Source: Dyadobacter sp. CY345 (GTDB lineage Bacteria > Bacteroidota > Bacteroidia > Cytophagales > Spirosomataceae). Taken from it: a stretch of 64,000 bases of DNA. This document shows, piece after piece, positions 54,960 to 63,666 of the stretch. The notes beneath the pieces were generated by a model. That model was given only the letters and a program-made list of their open reading frames with translations, searched no databases and had not been told where the DNA came from. Made by a program: the position numbers and the translations under genes. The stretch covers positions 62,001-126,000 of the forward strand of contig NZ_JAKFFS010000006.1 of assembly GCF_021502725.1 (NCBI RefSeq). The letters are read 5' to 3'. How positions within the stretch are numbered: position 1 is the first letter of the stretch; the number at the start of each line of letters is the position of its first letter.

Positions 54960-56144
54960 GTGACTATAAAAAAAGCCATCACGCAAATACACCTCTGGCT
55001 CGGACTCACGTCCGGGCTTGTTGTGTTTATAATTAGTTTAAGCGGCGCAACTTATGCATTCGTCGATGAACTCAGGCCACTTTTTTATCATGATCGGCTC
55101 TATATCATACCGGAACAAACAAAGGTTTTGCCGCTCAGCACGCTACTTTCGGTGGCCAAAAAGGCACTGGATAATCGTCCGATCGCCAGAGTAGAAATAA
55201 CTTCCCAGCCTGATCGGACTTATATGTTCCGGTCGCAAAAGCTGGATCCGGACGGGTTTACTTATTGGGATTATTATCAATACTACTACCGCGTTTATAT
55301 CAACCCTTATAATGGAAAAGTTGTTAAAATAGAAAATACGAAATACGAGTTTTTCCAGATGATACTTGGTCTGCACATGCGGATGATGTTTGGAGAAAAG
55401 ATTGGACATTATGTGGTTGGCGGCTCAGTACTGATGTTTGTAGTCCTTCTCATTTCGGGCCTGATACTCTGGTGGCCTAAGAAATGGAGCAAGGCAGGGC
55501 GTGACAAAAGTTTCAGGGTCAAATGGGGAGGTAGCGGCAAACGCCTGACTTACGATTTACACAATGTCCTGGGATTTTATGCCTGTGTAATTTTGCTGGT
55601 TACGGCATTGACTGGGCTGGTGTGGGTTTTTGAATGGGTAGAAAATTCGGCCAGATTCGTGGCCAACGGCGCAACGAACATTGAAAAAACAAAACTGCCT
55701 GTTTCCGATTCTGCACTTTCTCCGAGTGGCAACGCTGTCGATAAGGCTTTATTTACCGCTCGTGAAAGAAACCCGGGCGCCCGCTCCTATCTCGTTATTT
55801 TACCTCCCAAGCCGACCGGAACAATCAATATTTCTTCGTATCTGAAAACCTGGAACCGGTATGATCGTTCGCAGGAAAATTATGACCAGTATACCGGAAA
55901 ACTACTTCGGGCTGCTTCCTTCGCAGACCTCAATGGAGGTGATCAGCTTTATCAGCTAAATTTTGATCTGCACACCGGCGCGGTTCTTGGACTGCCAGGT
56001 AAAATCCTGACTTTCTTCGCAGGATTGATTGCGGCTAGTTTGCCAGTTACAGGGTTTTTGATCTGGTGGAGACGAAAAAAAGGAAAATCGAATCACAAGA
56101 AATTGCCGAAAAAACATTCCCACTTCTCCAGTGAAGTTAAATAA
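54960..56144 (+). CDS. PepSY-associated membrane protein (iron-uptake linked)
   Basis: A 394-residue inner-membrane protein starting with GTG at 54960, 14 bases after the receptor stop; no better ATG is nearby. It has about four membrane helices, with conserved IHLWLGLTSGLVVFIISLSG at the N-terminus, GLHMRMMFGEKIGHYVVGG, DLHNVLGFYA, and a final GLPGKILTFFAGLIAASLPVTGFLIWW. The family (PiuB/FegA-like) has been linked to periplasmic reduction of ferric siderophores. The operon position after the siderophore receptor supports this. Confidence 0.92.
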   Translation: MTIKKAITQIHLWLGLTSGLVVFIISLSGATYAFVDELRPLFYHDRLYIIPEQTKVLPLSTLLSVAKKALDNRPIARVEITSQPDRTYMFRSQKLDPDGFTYWDYYQYYYRVYINPYNGKVVKIENTKYEFFQMILGLHMRMMFGEKIGHYVVGGSVLMFVVLLISGLILWWPKKWSKAGRDKSFRVKWGGSGKRLTYDLHNVLGFYACVILLVTALTGLVWVFEWVENSARFVANGATNIEKTKLPVSDSALSPSGNAVDKALFTARERNPGARSYLVILPPKPTGTINISSYLKTWNRYDRSQENYDQYTGKLLRAASFADLNGGDQLYQLNFDLHTGAVLGLPGKILTFFAGLIAASLPVTGFLIWWRRKKGKSNHKKLPKKHSHFSSEVK

Positions 56145-56242
56145 AAATTTCAAAGGTAATCGTTGCTTTTAATCGTTATGTAACCGTTATTTGATATTGG
56201 ACGCCTGCCTTTCCTTATCACTTCAAACGTTGACTATTAGCT

Positions 56243-56680
56243 ATGAAAAAATACTATTATGTCCTGGCATTATGGATATTTTTCGGGTGCAAACCGACTA
56301 CAAAGAATGAACCGCTTTCTGACGCAAGCGGGAAGTATGCTGGTGTCAGATCAGGATCCGATCTTATTGGCGTACCAACGCCTACTGGTTCAAAGCCATT
56401 CTCTGAAAACATAGAAGTTTCAGTTATTAAGAATGGCGAAAATTATGTCATCATGGGTTTTGACACATTAGATCTGACGGTGCCGGTCAGTGAACAGTTG
56501 GGCTTCAATATTCCGGTTGATAAAAATAGCAACAGAGCGCTAAGTGCTTTTATCAAATTTTCCGGCGACTCATTAGAGATTCGGGGAAATTGGAAATATA
56601 CCTATATCGAAGGCGGATATAATAATGCATCAATCAACGTGCGTAATTTCCGTTTTGTTGGGTATAAAACCCAACTATAA
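56243..56680 (+). CDS. Hypothetical small lipoprotein
   Basis: A 145-residue protein with lipobox ending at Cys16 (LWIFFGC). The mature part is beta-rich, with FSENIEVSVIKNGENYVIMGFDTL and a C-terminal SINVRNFRFVGYKTQ. No family recognised. It follows the PepSY gene by 98 bases on the same strand and may be part of that unit. Confidence 0.7.
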   Translation: MKKYYYVLALWIFFGCKPTTKNEPLSDASGKYAGVRSGSDLIGVPTPTGSKPFSENIEVSVIKNGENYVIMGFDTLDLTVPVSEQLGFNIPVDKNSNRALSAFIKFSGDSLEIRGNWKYTYIEGGYNNASINVRNFRFVGYKTQL

Positions 56681-56725
56681 ACCAGGGCCACTCGTTGTTT
56701 TGCTTTTGTCCAAAATCTCATTACC

Positions 56726-57682
56726 TCAGCCAAATAAATCCCGAAACTCCAAAGGCGAAAGCTCCGTTTTGTTTTTGAACAATTTGCTGAAAGATTGCGA
56801 ATGCTCAAATCCCAGTGTAAACGCGATTTCGCTGATTGACAGATCCGAGCCAGCCAACTTCTCTTTGGCTTTCTCAATCAGTTTGTTATGCAAATGCTGC
56901 TGTGCATTTTGCCCGGTAAGCGTTTTCAAAACGCTGCTTAAATAGTTCGGCGACATACTTAATTCTTCGGCGACATAACCTACCGTCGGCAAACCTCTCG
57001 TTGTCAAAATAGTGCTGTTGAAATAAGTATCCAAAACATTTTCAAGGCGAACCAGGATTTGATGATTAGCAATTTTTCTGGTGATAAACTGCCGCTGATA
57101 AAAACGGTCTGCATAGGTAAGCAGTAATTCCAACTGAGCAATAATTACTTTCTGACTGAAGAGATCCATATTCGCGTGATATTCCTGCTCCATGTTTTGA
57201 ACGATACCATTCATCATCCCTTCTTCCTTTTCAGAAAGAAAAAGCGCTTCATTAGCCGAATAACTGAAATACTCATACTGTTTGATTGTACCGGCCAAGG
57301 GTGTATTCCAAAGAAAATCAGGATGGACCAATAACATCCATCCCGATTGCTTTATTGGTGCATTCCTTTCAAAAATGAGCCTAAATGGCTGACCTGGCGC
57401 CATAAAAAACATAACGCCTTCGTCAAAGTCATATCTATTCTGGCCGTATTGCACTTTATAATGCAGGTTTCTCTTCAAGGCAATGGAATAAAAATCCTTG
57501 ATCAAGTGGAGCTCATCCACCTGAAGTTCATTCATCATTTCCACATTGATGACGCTGATCAATGGATGTTCCGGCCCGGGAAGTTCTCGGAATTCATGAA
57601 ATTCAGTGATCGATTTAAAACGGCGGGGTTGTGTATTTGGCATAAGACAAGATATTAAATATTCCTGTTTTGACCACGACAT
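56726..57682 (-). CDS. AraC-family transcription regulator
   Basis: A 318-residue regulator with an N-terminal sensor domain of about 200 residues and a C-terminal AraC DNA-binding domain. The two helix-turn-helix units are LPTVGYVAEELSMSPNYLSSVLKTLTG and LSISEIAFTLGFEHSQSFSKLFKNKTELSP. It lies 3 bases after the stop of the epimerase-like gene on the same strand, so the two form one unit that may be autoregulated. Confidence 0.94.
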   Translation of the reverse strand: MSWSKQEYLISCLMPNTQPRRFKSITEFHEFRELPGPEHPLISVINVEMMNELQVDELHLIKDFYSIALKRNLHYKVQYGQNRYDFDEGVMFFMAPGQPFRLIFERNAPIKQSGWMLLVHPDFLWNTPLAGTIKQYEYFSYSANEALFLSEKEEGMMNGIVQNMEQEYHANMDLFSQKVIIAQLELLLTYADRFYQRQFITRKIANHQILVRLENVLDTYFNSTILTTRGLPTVGYVAEELSMSPNYLSSVLKTLTGQNAQQHLHNKLIEKAKEKLAGSDLSISEIAFTLGFEHSQSFSKLFKNKTELSPLEFRDLFG

Positions 57683-57685
57683 CTG

Positions 57686-58585
57686 TTACATTTTGAAATA
57701 ATGCCCTTGATTCAGATCAGCGATGAGACCGAGCTGAACAGGATTCCAGTTCAAAATTTCTTTCGTTTTCGCACCCGAAGCAGCACAATCAAATCCCGCG
57801 AAATGATTGAACCAGGTAAAATGTTCGGCAGTCTCCTCCGGCGATTTACTGTCTACGGAAATATTAAGGCCTTCCCCAACGGCTTCTGCTATATCCCTGA
57901 ACATAATACCTTCCTCAGCAACAGCATGATAACGAACACAAGTAGCAGAAGAATTTTCCAAAGCCAATCGAAATAAAATTGCTGCATCCAGGCGATGCAC
58001 GGCCGGCCAGCGGTTATTTCCCTCTTCTTTATATACCGATATACCCTTTTCTCTGGCCATACCGATGATTATCGGTATAAAACCATGATCACCTTCACCA
58101 TGAACCGTCGGCGGCAGGCGGATTACCGAGACTCGCACACCGAGGGCAGCAGCGGCGTCCGCTGCTTTTTCCGATGCGATCCGTGGGTTTTGGCTGTTTT
58201 CGGCAGGCATATCCAGTTCTGTTGACAGACGGCCCGGCGTAGTAAGAAGTCCGATACCAGAAGTGACAATTAGTGGTTTGTCAGACCCTGCCAGTGCCGA
58301 ACCCAACGCTTCAATGGCCCGTCTGTCTATCTCGCAGACTTCCTTAAAACGGGTAAAATCATGAACAAAACCCGTATGAATCACGCCATCCGCAGCGGCA
58401 GCTCCCTGACGCAAACTTTCCATGTCTTCAAGATTTCCGCTGTGAACATCAGCACCGGCGGCCGTAAGCAATTTGGCATTCTCTTCTGAACGTGCAAGGC
58501 CGAGCACTTGATGCCCCGCACGAATCAATTCCTGAACCACAGCAGAGCCCACAAAACCGGTAGCTCCTGTTACAAAAACTCGCAT
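57686..58585 (-). CDS. NAD(P)-binding epimerase/SDR-type oxidoreductase
   Basis: An extended-SDR protein of 299 residues from the ATG at 58585. A longer start at 58621 is possible, but the Rossmann motif MRVFVTGATGFVGSAVV begins right at the chosen Met. TGATGFVG binds NAD(P), and a DFTRF/IVTSGIGLL region follows. The usual YxxxK pair is not obvious, so enzymatic activity is uncertain. Similar proteins often sit beside AraC regulators in Bacteroidota, as here. Confidence 0.87.
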   Translation of the reverse strand: MRVFVTGATGFVGSAVVQELIRAGHQVLGLARSEENAKLLTAAGADVHSGNLEDMESLRQGAAAADGVIHTGFVHDFTRFKEVCEIDRRAIEALGSALAGSDKPLIVTSGIGLLTTPGRLSTELDMPAENSQNPRIASEKAADAAAALGVRVSVIRLPPTVHGEGDHGFIPIIIGMAREKGISVYKEEGNNRWPAVHRLDAAILFRLALENSSATCVRYHAVAEEGIMFRDIAEAVGEGLNISVDSKSPEETAEHFTWFNHFAGFDCAASGAKTKEILNWNPVQLGLIADLNQGHYFKM

Positions 58586-58831
58586 AAGATAAAATTTGGT
58601 TTGTATTTTTTGTTGATGCAAAGGTCACCAACAAGAAAATAACGGATGTAGCCAAATCCATCCAAGTCGTAGTCATATTCGGGATTATCTGAGAGAATGA
58701 GACAATGCAGTTATGCACAAAAAAATTGTACACTGTTGCAACTTACAATTGATATTTATTAGATAGATTTTTGCTCGATTCAGGTAATTAATCCACGGCA
58801 AAGGTATAATTTATAAATTTTTATCTCTCCC

Positions 58832-59824
58832 CTAATTCACCGTTGGCAACCAACCTGAAAAGATATTTTGCAAAGTATATTTTTGACGTTCCGCTTTTGA
58901 AAGTTGCTTCGACCAAGCAATACGTGTTTTCGGACTTGCTCCTTCTCCTGAACTGTTGAATTCTGCATAAAAGGTTGTTTTCTCTTTTTCAGGAAACATA
59001 TTATCGCCTTTCCAGGGATCCCAGCCTTGCTTTAAAATATGCTTACCCATTTCAGTATCTATGAAAACAGTTTTGGCATAAGGCCGCCATGGACGTCCGA
59101 GATAAACTTTGGTGGCCTCGTCCGAAGCAATTAGTTTGCAATTAAAAAAGACATATCCAAAAGCCTGGTCCTTAGTTGTAGACGCGGCTGTAATGTAAGA
59201 ATCAGCTAAACTTTTGATCACACAGTTTTGAAAAACAACGGTTGCTTCTCCAAAGATAAAATCCGTAGTACCAGAAATGAAACAGTCCTTAAAATAGTTC
59301 CTGCCATCTTTTGATGTGTAGAGCGTATCCTGATTCCCAAAAATATTGCAGTTGCGCACATCAATTCGGTCGGCCTCAGTGGCCAAAGCAACTGCCTGCC
59401 CTACCCGTCCCGCCGTGTTTTCGATCGTCAGATTTTCCAAACTGCAATCGTTGGCCTGGACAAGCACCGTATAGGAAGTGTAGGTGCTGAATTTGGTGTT
59501 TTGGGTTAAGTCTTTCCCTGGAAAATCTTTTCCCGAGTAGTCAGCATTTGTAATAATCGTTTCTTCCTTACTTTCACCAATCAATGAAATATTCTTTTTC
59601 CAGGCCGGAATTACTAGTTTTTCCTTATAAACTCCCTTCTTAATCCGGATAACCGCTTTCAACTCCGAGTGATCTCTCACAGCATTAACGGCCTCCTGTA
59701 TCGTTTTATAATTTCCACTGCCGTCCTGTGCCACCGTGAATTTTTGCTCAACCACCTGCACCTGCGCAAAGGTTGATACGCAGCATAATAATCCTAAAAA
59801 CAGGCTCCCGAATTTCTTAAACAT
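58832..59824 (-). CDS. Pectinesterase (pectin methylesterase, CE8)
   Basis: A 330-residue secreted enzyme from the ATG at 59824, which starts a signal peptide ending CVSTFAQ; a longer start at 59854 lacks support. CE8 hallmarks in order are GSGNYKTIQEAVNAV, GQAVAL, GNQDTLYTS with one catalytic Asp, GTTDFIFGEA with the other, and YLGRPWRPY with the conserved Arg and Trp. It removes methyl esters from homogalacturonan, presumably in the periplasm or outside the cell. No other pectin genes lie in the window. Confidence 0.95.
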   Translation of the reverse strand: MFKKFGSLFLGLLCCVSTFAQVQVVEQKFTVAQDGSGNYKTIQEAVNAVRDHSELKAVIRIKKGVYKEKLVIPAWKKNISLIGESKEETIITNADYSGKDFPGKDLTQNTKFSTYTSYTVLVQANDCSLENLTIENTAGRVGQAVALATEADRIDVRNCNIFGNQDTLYTSKDGRNYFKDCFISGTTDFIFGEATVVFQNCVIKSLADSYITAASTTKDQAFGYVFFNCKLIASDEATKVYLGRPWRPYAKTVFIDTEMGKHILKQGWDPWKGDNMFPEKEKTTFYAEFNSSGEGASPKTRIAWSKQLSKAERQKYTLQNIFSGWLPTVN

Positions 59825-59912
59825 AATAAAATAGTTTGCTTTCATTAGAGTCAAAGAAGCATAGCGACCACCGCAAAAATTTTATATAACGCAAAATAAA
59901 TTCTGCGGAGAT

Positions 59913-60989
59913 TTATCTGCTTTTGAATATCTGGTCAGTCTCCCGGATCAAAGCCTTCATTGTTTCATCAGCTTTGGTATATTTTAATTTAACTGCATTC
60001 TGACTGGACCAAAAATTCAGCATATCGGTTTTTCCCTGAGCAATGGCAGCTTCTCTCAAAGGACCTATTAAACGGGTTTGCAATGGAAATGGCAAAACAG
60101 GGATATGGTTCGGCACTTCTGAGGAGATACGGTTGCTGATCATTCGCCCCATTCGTCCGGTTAACGATTTGGAAATTACTGTGTGTTTTCTCTCTTCTGA
60201 TAAAAGAGCAGCTTTGTGCAGCGGACTGGCGTCAGATTCTTCCGTCACAAGAAAAGCAGTTCCCAACTGAACGGCATCGGCACCCAAAGTTAAAGAAGCT
60301 GCAATCCCTTTGCCATCGACTATACCCCCGGCCGCAATAACAGGTGTTTTGATTTTTGCTTTGAGCTGCTGTATAAGCGTGAAAGTTCCTGTAAAAGAAT
60401 CTTCTGCCGACCGTAAAAAAGAAGGTTTGTGTCCGCCAGCTTCAAAACCAGCGGCCACGATAGCATCAACTTTTGCCTCTTCCAACGCGAGCGCCTCGTC
60501 AAGTGTTGTGGCTGCTCCGACGGTTACTATACCTAACCGTTGCGCTTCCCGAAGTATCTCAGTTGAGGGAATGCCGAATATAAAACTAAAAACAGCAGGT
60601 TTGATCTCGAAAACAGCTTCCACCTGTTTGTCAAATTTTGACGGAATATGATGATCCAGTTCGGGCATTTCGATACCAAGTTCATCAAAGTAAGGTTTGA
60701 AAAGCACCTTAACTTTTTCCATATCCTTATTCGGATAATCGATAAGACGCGTATCCACATCCGAAACCCAAAGATTGATATTAAAAGGTTTATCGGTTTC
60801 CATCCTGATGGATTTGGCAGCTCCCAGAATATCTTCGGGTTTCAGCGTATAAGCCCCCAAACTACCTAATCCGCCTGCATTTGACACAGCAGCCACAAGT
60901 TCAGGTGTCGAAAATCCTCCCCCCATCGGACCTAGAAATATCGGATACCGGATACCTAAAAGCTGAGTGATTTTGGTTTGATTCCACAT
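59913..60989 (-). CDS. Nitronate monooxygenase (2-nitropropane dioxygenase family)
   Basis: A 358-residue FMN-dependent TIM-barrel enzyme. Recognisable regions are YPIFLGPMGGGFSTPELVAAVSNAGGLGSLG at the N-terminus, VDAIVAAGFEAGGH in the middle and TPVIAAGGIVDGKGIAASLTLGADAVQLGTAF toward the phosphate site. The family oxidises alkyl nitronates and detoxifies nitro compounds such as 3-nitropropionate. It starts 4 bases after the lumazine-binding-like gene and ends the operon that begins with YceI. Confidence 0.94.
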   Translation of the reverse strand: MWNQTKITQLLGIRYPIFLGPMGGGFSTPELVAAVSNAGGLGSLGAYTLKPEDILGAAKSIRMETDKPFNINLWVSDVDTRLIDYPNKDMEKVKVLFKPYFDELGIEMPELDHHIPSKFDKQVEAVFEIKPAVFSFIFGIPSTEILREAQRLGIVTVGAATTLDEALALEEAKVDAIVAAGFEAGGHKPSFLRSAEDSFTGTFTLIQQLKAKIKTPVIAAGGIVDGKGIAASLTLGADAVQLGTAFLVTEESDASPLHKAALLSEERKHTVISKSLTGRMGRMISNRISSEVPNHIPVLPFPLQTRLIGPLREAAIAQGKTDMLNFWSSQNAVKLKYTKADETMKALIRETDQIFKSR

Positions 60990-60993
60990 AATT

Positions 60994-61383
60994 TTAAACG
61001 CTTACATGAGTCAATAATTTATTCACAATAACCCAATCCCCACCGACTTTTGTGAGAGATAGCAGGTCGTAATAATTAAATTCAAACATAGGAAGATGTA
61101 CTTTGGCAATTGCAATGGAATTAATAATTTCTATTGAAATTATTTCCATCCTGAAAGTTTCTTTTAACGCAAAAGGACTTTTCCTATTTTCAACGCCATA
61201 AAGATATTCCGCCAGGCTTTTAAAGTAAGGCTGCCCTTTGATATCACCAGCTACCAAAGCCGCCGGATGAAAAACTTGCCGAAGTAATACTATGTCACCA
61301 GTATAAACGCCTTTAAAATAATTTTGTAACACAAAGGAAACAGCCGCTGCATTTTCCGAATAACTTTCCATTTTTTCTTCCAT
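60994..61383 (-). CDS. NTF2-like protein, putative lumazine-binding family
   Basis: A 129-residue cone-shaped NTF2-like fold protein (PF12893-like). Typical stretches are VLQNYFKGVYTGDIVLLRQVFHPAALVAG, FKSLAEYLYGVENRKSP, and a C-terminal LTKVGGDWVIVNKLLTH. The start may be the ATG at 61383 or at 61371. Function unknown; members often accompany oxidoreductases, consistent with its place between an SDR and a nitronate monooxygenase. Confidence 0.85.
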   Translation of the reverse strand: MEEKMESYSENAAAVSFVLQNYFKGVYTGDIVLLRQVFHPAALVAGDIKGQPYFKSLAEYLYGVENRKSPFALKETFRMEIISIEIINSIAIAKVHLPMFEFNYYDLLSLTKVGGDWVIVNKLLTHVSV

Positions 61384-61449
61384 GGTAAAAAGGTATGCTC
61401 CGAGTTTATAGCCCTTTGCATACCGTTAAAATTGTTCAACTTTTTCACC

Positions 61450-62196
61450 TTATACCATGTGATGGCCAGCGATATGCCCTCCGTCAATATTGATTATCTC
61501 ACCACTGACAAAATTACTTTTTGCCAGATAAAGCGCCAGTTCAGCAACATCCTGTGTTTCGCCGATGCGGTTCAGCAAATGAAGACCGGCAAGGCTGTCC
61601 GCGTTATCAACACCGCTTTTAGCTTGTAACGGACTTCTTATAATACCGGGTGCGATTCCATTTACACGGATATTATTTTTTCCAAATTCGGTGGCAAGTT
61701 GTCTGGTCAAAGCATGAATTCCACCTTTACTAGCGACAGGCGCAGTCGCCGGAAAACCGCCGATTGCGTGTTCCACCAAAACGGTACCAATATTGATAAC
61801 AGAACCTTCTCCCTGTAAAAGCATCTGTTTGATGGCAGCCTGAGCTGTAAAAAACGTGCCTTTTAAATTGATACTCAGAAACCGGTCCAGGTATTGTTCA
61901 TCGACTTCCAGAAAGGATTTAGGCTCGAAAATACCAGCGTTATTGATCAACACGTTCACTTCGCCAAATCGGCTCACAGCTGTTTCAACCAACAGCTTAC
62001 CGGTAGCGGGGTTACTTATGTCGCCTGTCACCATAGCTAACCGCTCGTGGTGACCAAGCTCAATAAACGTTGCCCTCAGATTTTTTTCACTCGCAGAATT
62101 AATAACGACGTTATATCCATTGTCCAGAAACAAACCGGCAATAGCTTTTCCAATTCCTGTGGATGCACCGGTGACGATGATGGTTTGTGATTTCAT
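61450..62196 (-). CDS. SDR-family protein with altered catalytic triad
   Basis: A 248-residue classical-SDR protein with the cofactor motif TGASTGIG (residues 9-16) and NNAG (85-88). The C-terminal DGG block is normal. The catalytic region reads VINIGTVL, where the usual Ser is Thr138, and PVASKGG, where the Lys is kept (Lys157) but the position of the catalytic Tyr is Pro153. The Ser-Tyr-Lys triad is therefore not intact, so the protein may use another residue or have a non-catalytic role. It belongs to the operon YceI-tautomerase-SDR-NTF2-nitronate monooxygenase. Confidence 0.88.
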   Translation of the reverse strand: MKSQTIIVTGASTGIGKAIAGLFLDNGYNVVINSASEKNLRATFIELGHHERLAMVTGDISNPATGKLLVETAVSRFGEVNVLINNAGIFEPKSFLEVDEQYLDRFLSINLKGTFFTAQAAIKQMLLQGEGSVINIGTVLVEHAIGGFPATAPVASKGGIHALTRQLATEFGKNNIRVNGIAPGIIRSPLQAKSGVDNADSLAGLHLLNRIGETQDVAELALYLAKSNFVSGEIINIDGGHIAGHHMV

Positions 62197-62221
62197 TTTC
62201 TTGCTTGATATTATTTCCTAG

Positions 62222-62440
62222 CTATTTTCTAGTCGCTGTAATCCCATTTTCCCGGAGTACCGACACTTGCTCTCCTGCATAACCCCAATCATCCAGTGCG
62301 ATTTCCTGAATAACAACATGGGTAAGCTTTGGATCTTTGTCCAGCACTGCGGTGATCAGGTCCGTCACTCCTGCAATGAGCGCTTGTTTTTGCTGACGGG
62401 TAACGCCTTCACGGGTTACCTCTATTTTTACATATGGCAT
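62222..62440 (-). CDS. 4-oxalocrotonate tautomerase-like protein
   Basis: A 72-residue tautomerase superfamily protein. After Met removal the N-terminus is Pro1 (MPYVKIEVTREGVT), the catalytic base of the family. It continues QQKQALIAGVTDLITAVLDKDP and HVVIQEIALDDWGYAG, the usual order. Such small hexamers tautomerise keto/enol acids in aromatic degradation and dehalogenation. It lies between YceI (10-base gap) and the SDR gene. Confidence 0.92.
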   Translation of the reverse strand: MPYVKIEVTREGVTRQQKQALIAGVTDLITAVLDKDPKLTHVVIQEIALDDWGYAGEQVSVLRENGITATRK

Positions 62441-62450
62441 GGCTGGAAAA

Positions 62451-62987
62451 TTAAAAGGTGACCGAAGCTTGCAACTTTACCTCTAGCTCAAATTCGTTGT
62501 AGATCAGAGTATCACCAAGATTGGTGAAAAAGTTGCCCGAACGAAATTTCATATCGTATTTTGTACGATCAACAATAATTTTACCGAAGGCTGTAACGGT
62601 CTGGTCCGAGATAGCAACCTCAGCATGAAAGCTTGCAGGATGTGTAATGCCTTTAATCGTAAGATTTCCGACAATTTTATAGTTGTCGTTTTCCAGGTAG
62701 GTTACACTTGTGATGGCAAATGAGGCGTGCGGATACTGCTCTATTGAGAAAAAATCTTCTGAAAACAGGTGGCCTGCGAATTGTGCGTTCAAATCCGTAT
62801 CTGTAACATCCAGTATTTTGATTGTGCTTACGTCAATAGTAAAATCGCCTCCACTGAGTTTCCCATCGCTCAGGATTAGCGTTCCGGATTCAATGTCAAT
62901 AGTGCCGTTGTGTGCACCTGTTACTTTTTTTCCTGTCCAGTCGATGCTGCTCTTAGCGCTGTCAACTCTGAAATTGTTTGTTTCCAT
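62451..62987 (-). CDS. YceI-family lipid-binding protein
   Basis: A 178-residue YceI-like beta-barrel protein, with DSAKSSIDWTGKKVTGAHNGTIDI, then FTIDVSTIKILDVTD, FFSIEQYPHASFAITS and ITHPASFHAEV motifs. YceI proteins bind isoprenoid or amphiphilic molecules such as ubiquinone-like compounds. No signal peptide is seen, so it seems cytoplasmic here. It is the first gene of a five-gene minus-strand operon; a Crp/Fnr-type regulator lies 95 bases upstream on the same strand. Confidence 0.93.
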   Translation of the reverse strand: METNNFRVDSAKSSIDWTGKKVTGAHNGTIDIESGTLILSDGKLSGGDFTIDVSTIKILDVTDTDLNAQFAGHLFSEDFFSIEQYPHASFAITSVTYLENDNYKIVGNLTIKGITHPASFHAEVAISDQTVTAFGKIIVDRTKYDMKFRSGNFFTNLGDTLIYNEFELEVKLQASVTF

Positions 62988-63082
62988 TTTCTTTTATGTT
63001 ATCAATGAATAAAATTTGATAGCACAAAGGACAGCAAGAAACGGCGGGAGCTTACGTGACCTACATCACATTCGTATCGGGA

Positions 63083-63661
63083 TTATTTGTGATTGTTATA
63101 AAGCCGGCTGAGCGTCTCCCGAGACACGCCCAGATAGGCAGCGATCAGATGTTTGGGAACCAAATTATAGAGCTGTGGATACATTGCCAGCAGTTCTTCA
63201 TACCGGGCTTTCGTATCATTATTCATAAAGGACAAAAGCCTTTTTTGCGAAGCAAGATATCCCTTGTTTGTGCGCCACCGGAAAAAATGTTCAACCTGGT
63301 GTAGCTCACTGCACAGCTTTTCCCGATTTTCATTTGAAAGCTGTAACACTTCCGCATCAGCGATGCAATCCACATTAATCGTCGCCCTGGTTTGATTGTA
63401 TAAGGCACCATAGTCAGAAGTCCACCAGGTTGGCATTGCAAATTGAAGAATATACATTTTGATTTCATCGGTAATATAGAAAGCTTTGAGGCAACCGGAA
63501 ACGACAAAATATTCATGATCCACTTTCTGTCCGTCGCTGACAATGACCTGCCCTTTTTTGTAAGATTGCACTTTAAAGTGAGAAAAAACGTAGTCAAACT
63601 GTTCATCCGTCAGCCTAACCGTTTTCGAAATATGCTGCTTCAAAAGTTCTTTTGCTTCCAT
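63083..63661 (-). CDS. Crp/Fnr-family transcription regulator
   Basis: A 192-residue regulator with a cyclic-nucleotide-binding fold (about 20-115; KGQVIVSDGQKVDHEYFVVSGCLKAF) and a C-terminal winged helix with LIAAYLGVSRETLSRLY (about 172-188). No FNR cysteine cluster is present, so it is of the ligand-binding or orphan type common in Bacteroidota. It lies 5 bases from the MutS-family gene end and upstream of the YceI operon, which it may control. Confidence 0.93.
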   Translation of the reverse strand: MEAKELLKQHISKTVRLTDEQFDYVFSHFKVQSYKKGQVIVSDGQKVDHEYFVVSGCLKAFYITDEIKMYILQFAMPTWWTSDYGALYNQTRATINVDCIADAEVLQLSNENREKLCSELHQVEHFFRWRTNKGYLASQKRLLSFMNNDTKARYEELLAMYPQLYNLVPKHLIAAYLGVSRETLSRLYNNHK

Positions 63662-63666
63662 ATAAT

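Noticed and set aside
57686-58621. Extra 12 residues at the start of the epimerase-like protein
   Set aside because: The Rossmann motif begins at the Met at 58585; the extension looks like untranslated leader.
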